From the NCBI RefSeq assembly GCF_001625305.1, contig NW_017803157.1:4009690-4073689 (forward strand): DNA of 64,000 nucleotides. Direction: 5' to 3'. The position numbers were made by a program, and so were the translations under genes. Below are positions 1 to 9,939 of the stretch, one piece after another; the stretch's first letter is position 1, and each line of letters begins with the position of its first letter. The notes under the pieces were generated by a model. It was not told the DNA's origin. It saw nothing but the letters and a program-made list of their open reading frames with translations, and made no database searches. The stretch is from Branchiostoma belcheri (taxonomy: Eukaryota > Chordata > Leptocardii > Amphioxiformes > Branchiostomatidae).

Positions 1-3000
1 CCCCCCCTCCCCCGACGCCAGGAGGAACAACAACCACAGACGGGGACCCACCAGACCCGTTTGCCGCACACACGTACGAGAACGGGGACGAGTTCAGGCA
101 GGGGCTCGGGCCGCCGCTGAGCCGCGACGTTCTCGGCGCCCCGCCTGTTCCCTCTTCCCCGAGACCAGCGAGAGGAGACGATGGGCCAGCCGACGGTCAG
201 GCGGACAGCGCGAACCAGCCTCCAGGTAGGAGAGTGGAATAATCGTTGTTTTGTTAGGATTTATGATTTATTTGTCCTTTCTGCTGTTCCAATTTGATCA
301 TGGTTCAAAAAGGAATATTTTCCTGTCTCCTACATACTTTTTGCACAAATTTTTATTTGTATTATCAATTTGTAATCTTTGTTATCATCATTGTTTTTCT
401 GTTTACTGTAACAGTTCTTCTTTTGTTAGAAATGATTTATTATTTCTCGTTAAGAGGAGAAAGAAGAACCCAGGGTTCTCCCCTCTAGTAGCTACATGTA
501 AATTGACCCGAAACATCATAAAAAATTAAATGGATTACATGTCACAGGGAGTCTGAAGCTGACTGCCTCTGAAAACAATGACAGCAGACCACGGGGAGTG
601 ATGTGAATATTAACTGACATCTGAAGTGTCCAAAATTAAAAAAAATTAAAAAAAACATTTATTTTTGCTCCATCTCATAGACCCCGAGAAGAAGGACAAA
701 CCATCTGGGAACGACTGCGCGATCGTTGCACAGGCCGACAAATCGGCTTCATCATCGTCATCATCATTACGTCTGTCATCATGGTAACACTGATGGTACA
801 CGTGATTCTGATGCACACCGGCTCCCCAACGTCCCACCTTGACTCGGTAAGTTTGCTCGCTTCTTTGAACATCTTTGAAACACACCTTTCTTGGATGCCT
901 ACTTAGGCCATGTTGATTTGATTATATGGATGACATCCGCGCGCGCATGGATTTTCGGCTGTTTCCAAAAAAAAAGTTTTCAACCATACTGTAAATCGTA
1001 CAAAACAGTTGCAAAATGAGCAAAAATATACCGTAAGTTACAAAAAAATAAATAAAAATTATACCAATGTCGTAGAATGCCAAAATCAAACGAAAAAAGA
1101 CGAAATTGTAAAGAAATGAATTTGAAGAGTAGATTATTCGCCAAACCATATTCTGTGCCATTTGGTCAACCTTCATGACCGTGTACATTTCATAATGAAA
1201 ACAACTTTTGTTTTTGCAAAATTTTTTTTTATTCGCACGCGTGCATCAATTTTTGGGCTCCCAGAGGATGTCAAATCAACATGGCCTTACTCAGGACACA
1301 AATTTTGAGTTGTGAAACTTATTTCGTTTGGGTAATTTATTGCTTTTATTATGTAATGTTATGTGAAAATAAGTCAAATAAAAATCAATAGTACATTGCA
1401 TATTTAGTCCGAAAGAGACGAGGCTAGTGAAAATAAAATCCTTCAAATAACAGTTACACTAATTGTGATACACTGATGAATTCAGTGTTAAATGTTTCAA
1501 AAGCGGCGCCCTTGGTGCACGCGAAATGCGTTCGAATAATGGAACATAAACTGTACCTATGGAACATTTGTAAGCTGTACCACAAAAAAAAACAACTGCA
1601 GGCTGTACCGCTAGTTATCACACACCCGTATCGAACGTAATCGCGGGCCAGGTATAACATAAATGACCATATGATATTGTAACTCGTATATTGTTTGTAA
1701 ATTTGTAATACTAAGTAGTAGTTTGTAGTTACTGTAATTGTTTATTTATTTATTTATTTATTTATTACAATTCACCACATACACATGTACATGGAAGGCA
1801 TGATGGAACAGGTGGACCTAAGCACACTTTTTCAAGGCCACCATGCCGACAATTGTAAGATAGTTTAGTTTTGTAGTAGTGTTTTCTTACTGCCACACAT
1901 TCATAATAATAATAATTGTTTATTGATTGATCGATGAGTACAATCGCTAGCACGTGGCAGCGCAACTAAAAAAGTAGCTCTGTATTGCATGCTAGTGTTT
2001 AAAAACTGTGGAGCAATAAAGTTCATTCATTCATTATCTGTTTGTAGCCTGTGCCCACCAATGGAGGAACGGACACCGCTGACGCTACTGGACATGCCTG
2101 GCAGAGCTCTGCTGAACCGAGGACTGTGACCTTGGCTGACATCATCAAGGTCAGAAGCTGTCCGATTAGGCGACACCAATTTGATTTGTTGGTTCTTGGA
2201 TTTTTTTCACAAAAAAATATGAATATTGTAAATTATGTCATATGTGATGGAAAGTTTCTTTTTAAAGTCTTTAATCCTTTGAGACATTTGATATTGAATT
2301 GTAGAGTAGAGATAGATATTTTGAGTCTGCCAGTGCTACTAAAGTTTCCTGTTAGTCTTATGTCTACGTCTGAAGTTTGTAAATAACCGTCACACAGGTT
2401 GATCCGGCCCGCGGGCATGGCCCTCCTGACCCAGTCCCTGGGAAAGTGGAAACTGCTGGACCTACCCGAGCCACCATGGCCAGGCCGCTTTCCGTGGACA
2501 CTAAAGGTTTGTCATTACTTACTGATTGCTGATAGCTTCTGTAACCACCCTTCAGCATAACTCACCATGCCAGCTTTTGTATCTGTATAGCCGGTATAAC
2601 CGCCCTTCGGCGTAACTCACCAGCTTTTGTATTTGTATACTAGCCGGTATAACTGCTCTTTGGCGTAACACACCAGCTTTTGTATCTGTGTAGCCAGTAT
2701 ATTAAACTGCCCTTCGGTGTAACACACTAGCTTCTGTATCTGTATAGCCGGTATAACCTCCCTTCAGCGTAACACACCAGCTTCTGTATCTGTATAGCCG
2801 GTATAACTGCCCGTCAGCGTAACACACCAGCTTCTGTATCTGTATAGCCGGTATAACTGCTCTTCGGCGTAACACACCAGCTTTTGTATCTGTGTAGCCA
2901 GTATATTAAACTGCCCTTAAGCGTAACACACCAGCTTCTGTATCTGTATAGCTGGCATAACCGCCTTTCGGTGTAACACACTAGCTTCTGTATCTGTATA

Positions 3001-4263
3001 TTATAGCCGGTATAACTGCCCTTCGGCGTAACACACCAGCTTCTGTATCTGTATATTATAGCTGGTATAACCGCCCTTCGGCGTAACACACCAGCTTCTG
3101 TATCTGTATAGCCGGTATGTAACTGCCCTTCAGCCTAACACACCAGCTTCTGTATCTGTATATTATAGCCGGTATAACTGCCCTTCGGCATAACACACCA
3201 GCTTCTGTATCTGTATATTATAGCTGGTATAACTGCCCTTCGGCGTAACACACCAGCTTCTGTATCTGTATAGCCAGTATAACTGCCCTTCAGTGTAACA
3301 CACCAGCTTCTGTACGTGTATACGTACTTTCTACTCCTTCCAGCCACTTCCAGAAGCCTCGTAGTGGCTAAGTAAGGAACTGGCATTTTTTGACAAAGCT
3401 CCTTCTTTTGTATCGCTGTAGAAGTGCCTGTGGGAAGCAGCAGCGCACGGGTCATCACCTTTGGTGACGCGTCAGGGCCTGGAAACCTGCGCGGCGCACG
3501 CGCGGTCGCAGTTTCCCCCGACAACGAGATCTGGGTGGCTGACCAGACCAAAGCGCATCTTCAGGTGTACAGCATGGAAGGTGCCTTCCTGCGCCACTTT
3601 CCCCAAGCTGCACCGTACCCAGGAAAGAGGCTGTTTGACGTGTCCTTCGACAGAGATGGACAGATCTGGGTCCTGATGAATGGATACCCTACCAGCGCTG
3701 ACACGATGGTGAAGATCGACAGGGAGGGCGATCTCAAAGCCAGCTTCGACCTCCCCAACGATGTGAAACGTGGGGCACCCCGCGGTATGGCGGTGGGCTT
3801 GCAGGTGTACGTCACCTGGTCTGATGGCTACAGTGGCGGCGTGCAAGCCTTCCAGCCTGACGGGCAGCTCCTCTGGGGTGTCGGCCCGCAGCAGCGAATG
3901 AAGATGCCAACGGAGGTCGCCGTTAGCGGTGAAGGCAACATCTACGTCTCCGACTTCCACCGTCATTACATCTACATGTACACCGCAACCGGACGGTACG
4001 TGAGGAAGTTTGGAGGTCCGGGATTGAGCGGTGGCCGCCTGAATCATCCCGAAGGCATCAGTACGGACAGTTCCAGTCACGTCCTCGTGGTGGACTCAGA
4101 GAGCCATCGTGTCGTGGTGTACTCAGGCCGGGGCGCGTATGTCCGCGACATCGCCATCCCCCGCCGTGCAAAATATCCCCCTGCAGTGGGGGTTGCAGTC
4201 GGGCCGGGAGGACAGTTGGTTGTGATCAACAAAAACACAATCTTCGTGTTCCCCCGCTACTGA
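1..4263 (+). CDS. NHL-repeat type II membrane protein, copy A (5' end outside window)
   Basis: Multi-exon gene. Exons by splice sites: 3-225 (3' part of the proline-rich exon, frame starting at base 3, donor CAG|gtagga), 681-846 (transmembrane exon), 2048-2149, 2398-2506 and 3422-4263 (NHL exon, stop TGA at 4261-4263). Every exon except the transmembrane one joins in phase. The transmembrane exon is 166 bp against 173 bp in copy B, a length change that is not a multiple of three, so the copy is frameshifted just after its acceptor unless the assembly is wrong. Exons 1-2 and the start of exon 3 lie left of the window. Predicted layout: cytoplasmic proline-rich tail, basic RLRDRC, helix IGFIIVIIITSVIMVTLMVH, short stalk, then a secreted-side NHL propeller. 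Function is not known; the topology suggests a cell-surface receptor or adhesion protein (inference). Confidence 0.75.
905..1286. mobile_element. MITE family M1, copy in copy A intron
   Basis: Ends aggccatgttgatttgatta and its inverse ending in aacatggcct; AT-rich interior without coding sequence. Only this copy lies between the transmembrane exon and the next exon; paralogues B and C lack it here. Confidence 0.75.
2540..3330 (+). repeat. Intronic minisatellite of copy A, unit about 45-57 bp
   Basis: About 15 degenerate units built on cagcttctgtatctgtatag, ccggtataactgcccttcgg and cgtaacacac, filling the last intron up to the NHL exon. Long repeat-encoded reading frames occur on the minus strand but are by-products of the period. 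Confidence 0.9.
3422..4263 (+). CDS. Terminal NHL beta-propeller exon of copy A
   Basis: Single 842-bp exon giving about 280 residues after the acceptor tgtatcgctgtag. NHL-type blades are visible as repeats of a G-x-L-x-x-P/A-x-x-x-A-V pattern followed by a strand such as IWVADQT, IYVSDFHR or VLVVDSES and then VQVYS, IYMYT or VVVYS. I count about five to six blades: GARAVAVSPDNEIWVADQ, a divergent second, GMAVGLQVYVTWSD, EVAVSGEGNIYVSDF, EGISTDSSSHVLVVDS and AVGVAVGPGGQLVVIN. NHL propellers bind protein or RNA; behind a transmembrane helix this one would face outside or the lumen. The frame is open over the whole exon. The last blade closes with IFVFPRY directly before the stop. Confidence 0.85.
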
Positions 4264-4265
4264 CA

Positions 4266-4669
4266 AGGCCATGTGGATTTGATTATATGGATGACATCCG
4301 CATGGATTTTAGTCCTGTTCCCCCCCCACACACACACACACAAAAAAAACAAACCTGTTTTAGACCAAAAAGATTTTTGGACCATACTGTAAATTGGTAA
4401 AAGCACCTCCAAGTGAGCAAATACATGTATATGCAGTAAATTGAGAAAAAAAATATTGGAAAACAATACTAATGGCCTATAAACCAATCCCAAAGGAAAA
4501 GAAGAAACATGAAGACATGAAAATGAACAGTCTATTATTCGCCATATCATGTTTGGTAAAGTTTTTTCACAATGATGGCAACTTTTTTTTTGCAGAACGT
4601 TTTTATTTTGCACGCTCGCATCAAATTATGGGTTTTTCAGAGGATGTCATCCATATGTCAACATGGCCT
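4266..4669. mobile_element. MITE family M1 abutting the stop codon of copy A
   Basis: Terminal inverted repeats begin aggccatgtggatttgatta and end in tcaacatggcct. It starts two bases after the TGA and so forms the 3' UTR of the NHL gene. The interior includes a CA run (4327-4342). Confidence 0.75.
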
Positions 4670-5889
4670 AATGCTGAGCAAGGATTTGTAAAGTCAGCAG
4701 TTTGTTGGCCTAAAACTTTAGCTGTTTAGCCCAGGTTTCGAGGCCTATTCAATAAAGAATCATACTGACCAATTTCTGTTACTTGCAAGTGGCTGTCAAA
4801 GTTGCACCAAAGTGCCTTGTAGTTGTATATTTTTACATTTGCCTTGAACTTGGAAATGTTTTCCTCCCAGCTGAGTTTTGAACATCGTGTCTAGAAATGT
4901 GACTTGTATGACTAGTAATTGTAGTCAAGCAAGTGTAGACTGTGGCTCAAAAGAACAGTAGAGAATGTAATAGTACAAAATTGTAGTATCAATTGTGATA
5001 GTAGCAATTTGAAAAAAATGTGATAGGTGCAATTGCCAGTACTAGTAGCAATCATGTGATATGTAACTGCCAGCCAAAGTTGCATACTACCAGAGAGAGC
5101 ATGGCAAGCCAGTGTTTTTATTGTTCTGTATTTTGGGTTAGGTGAAGCATTTTGTTAGGTGAAGCATTTTGTTTCTTCTTTATTTACAATACTAAAGATA
5201 ATTGTAATACATGATTCTGTAACTGACCAAAAGTAATTATAAAATCAATTGTATTTAAGGGGAACACCTCGATAAACCTGTAGGGTTCTGCGTTCACCTG
5301 CATATTCCTTCTACATAATTTGCTGCATACTGACTTGTTTTTAAAGAAACAACAGTAATGTTTGTGTGCACAACCATGCTTGAATTCCATATTCCAATTT
5401 CCATTATTAACTACTTCCATTTCAAAAGTATCTTGGAGAGTAACATCATGTAATACAACCATGCTTCAATTCCAGATTAATATCTGTTGTGTCTATATCT
5501 AAAAAGTATCTTGCAGAGTAACAACATGTCCCTATTGATGTAAACACTTAATAAGCAGTCAGTGGCAGACTCAAGGCTGATACTTTTTACCATTGCTTAA
5601 TTCATTGAGTGATTTTATAACACATCCTTGTCGAAAGTCTCATGCACATAAACAGCACTACATGTAACTAAATGGCACCAATCACCATCTGTAGATTGAA
5701 GTGAATTTTGTGAATAAACGGTACGGTGTTGTATGTTATAATCAGAGCTTGTGGCTTGTTGTTGTTGAAAGGTGTAGACAATCAAATACCTCCTTTTCAG
5801 AAGGATAATTATGAATATAAATGTTACAAATCGTTTGATGGGATCAAAGAGCTCTAACTTAAAGATCTTGAAGTCTGAGGGGCAACAAA

Positions 5890-8110
5890 TTTGCTGGTAC
5901 ATGTAGACTAAAGTTTAGTTTACTGACATCCCTTTCCATATCTTTACACATTGGGCAAAATTTCTGTCTGTCATGAGTGGCAAAATTCTGTCAAATGACG
6001 AAAGGATGGAACAGTGATTCCAATGGAAATCCAACAAGAAAAAGTCACGTAGCAGACCAGGAAAGAGGTGGGCTTAGACCAGATTAGGGATGATCATGAG
6101 AGAAAGACCAGAGGGACTGAAAGATCTGAGGAATCAAAGTGAAACTCCTGATGCAGGGCTGGGCAGCATGGGGGGGACATGACCCAAACAAACTGGAATG
6201 AATGAATGAATGAATGAATGAATGAATGAATGAGAAGGCAGGGAAGAACTGGAGAGAAGGCTGAGGAGAGAGGACCAGAACTAGGAAGAAGCACTAGCCA
6301 GGGAGGGGTATAACAGAGAGGACAAAGTTCCCTGGGTTCTACTCTCTACGTGCAGAATGGTGTTGAAGCTGAGAAAGGATTTAGCTAGAAGAGCTTGAGT
6401 CTTAAAGTGAAGGCAAAAAGGACTGAACCAGAGACTTTTGATGCCTTTTGAGCATTTTATTACGGTGCAAATGGGAGATAACAAACGAAAATACCCTATA
6501 GTGTTATACGTGACGTAATTGCCGACATTATGATCGTTTGATCATCCTTGTGAATATCCTACAAGATAAATTTTAATTAGCATATTTTAATTAGCATATA
6601 TGTAAAGTGACTATTATTTTGTATTAGTGTGACACTGCTCTCCAACGGGAGGAAATAAAGAGAAAGAAAGAATGAATGAATGAAGTACAGCACTTGAGTA
6701 ACGCTCGTGTTACCATAGGCGGAGGCATGGAGGGAGATGACCCTAACAAACTGGAATGAATGAATGAATGAATGAATGAGTGAGTGAATGCATGAATGAA
6801 GGAATGAAGTACAGCACATGAGTAACACTCGTGTTACAATAGGCGGAGGCTCCTCATCCCGAAGACGGTTTAAAGGTGAGGTAAAGGGATCAGTGTAGCT
6901 GAAGACATTCCACACATTCCTAATTTTTGTTTATGTTTCCTTGTTTACTACTTTTCATTACTACTTTTCATTATTGTAGATAGTATTGTATTGTATTGTA
7001 TTTTATAGTTTTGTTTCATTTACCCGTTACCTGAGTTATTTCTTATTTAAAGTGCGAAATAAACTGAACTGCAGATGTTTTCCAGGAGAGGGGCTTACTG
7101 TGTTGTCTTGACGGTCACTAGTCTTCAATAAACAGTTCCCTCTTCCCTTTCACATGGACAGAGAAACACTATGAATTCTGTGACATCGTTGAATGGGTGT
7201 GGAGGCAGCGGTCAGTTCTGTATCCCTGCTGGACACGTGGACTTTTGTGGGGCGGCGCGCTTGCTGGCGCCCCGCCGGTTTTAGCTGAACCGTCAGATGG
7301 ACTAGCCGCCATCGCGTGCCGTGCCCAACCCGGTTCTGATCATCGCTCTGAGCTTTCCTGATTACACTTTGATTGTCTGGAGATTTGGTATTTTACATGT
7401 TATACCCAATCAAAATACTTATATATATACTATTAGGAATTTTCTCATCTACATTGTACAGTGTGCTATGACCGCTTCATGCATATGAAGCAACTTCGTG
7501 CTGTACTGCAGTAAAAGCATACTGTATAGCAAAGTAACTTGTAGTGGGAAAGAAGAGGGTATTTTATCACTTCACCAAAATCAAACTACAGTCAAACTTG
7601 TACTAGTGGTCACCTTTGTGTGTGGTCACTTGGCTATAGCGGTCAGTTTTTGCTGGTCCCTTGAATTTTTCCCATTGACGTAAGCATGTAATATTTTGTT
7701 TCAACCTTCAATGAAAGTCCTTTTGTCAAATGAATAAAGAATCTTTTACTAAGTTTTACTAAACTCAATTTCTGTAAATGTGCAATAGTTATTTAGTGTT
7801 AATTGATGAGAATTACTGTTCTTGTGACATATTAGGTAGTACAGTTAGGGACGATTATTGCCATGCATTGATTATGTAAATTTACCCAACATTAGCATAA
7901 CTAACGAGTAAATGTTCGAATTAGCATAATGCAAAATGATTGGACTTTCAAACAATATACATTACGACAATTAGAATTTATTTGCATAATTAATGAAATA
8001 CAATAATGCCAGAGAATTAGAAATCTCTGAAGGTATAATCTGCCTAATAAAAGAAAGCCATAAATGAAGTATCTGGAATTTAGAATATAGACAGGAAATA
8101 AATGGAGAAA
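5890..8110. repeat. Spacer between inverted arms with (TGAA)n tracts
   Basis: Holds ATGA/TGAA runs at 6196-6232 and 6757-6810, each preceded by a duplicated flank (gaccc(a/t)aacaaactggaatg), and a repeated cgtgttac(c/a)ataggcggaggc at about 6706 and 6829. Apart from the exon-1 relic at 7170-7312 I see no coding sequence. Confidence 0.6.
7170..7312 (-). pseudogene. Relic of the first exon of an NHL-repeat membrane gene
   Basis: The segment matches the beginning of exon 1 of copies B and C (ATG at 7312, MAASPSDGSAKTG) together with its upstream flank (7313-7400 matches 15065-15150). It frameshifts after about 13 codons and the similarity stops near 7170, where the spacer between the inverted copies begins. 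It is what remains of a third tandem unit whose body was replaced when the locus was inverted. Spacing to the ATG of copy B (7752 bp) equals the B-to-C spacing (7703 bp). Confidence 0.7.
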
Positions 8111-8652
8111 AACAGCTTTTTAAGAGGTCTTTGATCCCACCAAAGATTTGTAACATTTATATTCATATCCTTTTAGAAAGGAGGTACTTAATTGTCTGCA
8201 CCTTTCAACAGCAAGCCACAAGCTCTGATTAAAACATACATGTACAACACTGTACCATTTTATTTACAAAATTCACTTCTACAGATGCTATTTGGTGCTG
8301 TTTATATATACTAGTTACTTCTGTTTACGTTTATAAGACTTTTGGCAAGGTTGTGTTATACAGCCACAGTCTATACTTGTTTGACACTGCAATTACAATC
8401 CAAATTTCTAAACACAACCATTAAAATTCTGAATCAGCTAAGGAAAACATTTTGAAGTTGAATGTAAATGTAAAAATATACAAGGCACTTTGATGCAACT
8501 TTGAGAGCCACTTACAAGTAACAGAAGTTGGTCAGTATGATTCTTTATTGAATAGGCCTCGAAACCTGGACTAAACAGCTAAAGTATTAGGCCAACAAAC
8601 TGCTACACTTATTGCAACTTTACAAGACTAGGGCCAATCCCTGCACAGCATT

Positions 8653-9095
8653 AGGCCATGTTGATATATAGATGACATCCTCTGAAAAACCCAAAAGTTG
8701 ATGCGAGCGTGCAAAATAAAAACGTTTGGCAAAAAAAAATTGCTTTGATTGCGAAACAAGGCCAGAAGGTTGAAGAAGGAAGGTTGAACAAATGATGAAA
8801 CATGGAATGGCAAATAATAGTCAAGACTGTTAATTTTCATTTCTTAACATTTTCTTCTTTTCCTTTGGGATTGGTTTATAGGCCATTAGTATTGTTTTCC
8901 AATATTTTTTTTCTCAATTTACTGCATATACATGTATTTGCTCACTTGGAGGTGCTTTTACCAATTTACAGTATGGTCCAAAAATCTTTTTGGTCTAAAA
9001 CAGGTTTGTTTTTTTTGTTGTGTGTGTGTGTGTGGGGGGGGAACAGGACTAAAATCCATGCGGATGTCATCCATATAATCAAATCCACATGGCCT
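8653..9095. mobile_element. MITE family M1 abutting the stop codon of copy B
   Basis: Same inverted ends as the copy behind gene A and the same position relative to the stop, so the insertion predates the duplication. Interior GT/G run at 9017-9041. Confidence 0.75.
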
Positions 9096-9097
9096 TG

Positions 9098-9939
9098 TCA
9101 GTAGCAGGGGAACACGAAGATTGTGTTTTTGTTGATCACAACCAACTGTCCTCCCGGCCCGACTGCAATCCCCACTGCATAGGGGTATTTTGCACGGCGG
9201 GGGATGGCGATGTCGCGGACGTACGCGCCCCGGCTCGAGTACACCACGACACGATGGTTATCTGAGTCCACCACAAGGACGTGACCGGAACTGTCCGTAC
9301 AGATGCCTTCGGGACGATTCAGGCGGCCACCGCTCAATCCCGGACCTCCAAACTTCCTCACGTACTGTCCGGTTGTGGTGTACATGTAGATGTAGTTACA
9401 GCTGAAGTCGGAGACGTAGACGTACCCTTCGATGCTAGTGGCGACCTTCGTTGGCCTCTTCATTCCCTGCTGCTGGCCGACGCCCCAGAGGAGCTTCCCG
9501 TCAGGCTGGAAGGCTTGCACGCCGCCACTGTAGCCATCAGACCAGGTGACATACACCTGCAAGCCCACCGCCATTCCACGGGATGCCCCACGTTTCACAT
9601 CGTTGGGAAGGTCGAAGCTGGCTTTGAGATCGCCCTCCCTGTCAATCTCCACCATCGTATCGGCGTTGGTAGGGTACCCATTCAGCAAGACCCAGATGTG
9701 GTCTTCTCTGTCGAAGGATACGTCAACCGGCTCCTTTCCTGGGTATGGTGCAGCTTGGGGAAAGTGGCGCAGGAAGGCACCTTCCATGCTGTACACCTGG
9801 ACGCGCGCTTTGGTCTGGTCAGCCACCCAGATCTCGTTGTCGGGGGAAACTGCGACCGCGCGTGCGCCGCGCAGGTTTCCAGGCCCCGACGCGTCACCAA
9901 AGGTGATGACCCGTGCGCTGCTGCTTCCCACAGGCACTT
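9098..9939 (-). CDS. Terminal NHL beta-propeller exon of copy B
   Basis: Open 842-bp exon, collinear with the copy A exon without indels. Differences from A cluster in blade 2 (EPVDVSFDREDHIWVLLNGY here, RLFDVSFDRDGQIWVLMNGY in A) and in blade 4 (TSIEGYVYVSDFSCNYIYMY). The remnant of copy C agrees with A, not with B, in blade 2. The stop codon (9098-9100) lies two bases from the terminus of an inverted-repeat element (8653-9095), so the 3' UTR is supplied by that element. Confidence 0.85.

Noticed and set aside
2540-3330. CRISPR-like regular array
   Set aside because: The units are contiguous and degenerate with no unique spacers, and the genome is eukaryotic; it is a minisatellite.
2814-3551. 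Minus-strand frames encoding repeats of RYRSWCVTPKGSYTGY
   Set aside because: They are translations of the intronic minisatellite; the period keeps frames open by chance and the same happens in copies B and C on the other strand.
3472-4080. Long antisense frame across the NHL exon (also 9281-10165)
   Set aside because: Shadow of the GC-rich coding strand; no start context or domain, while the sense frame gives clear NHL blades.
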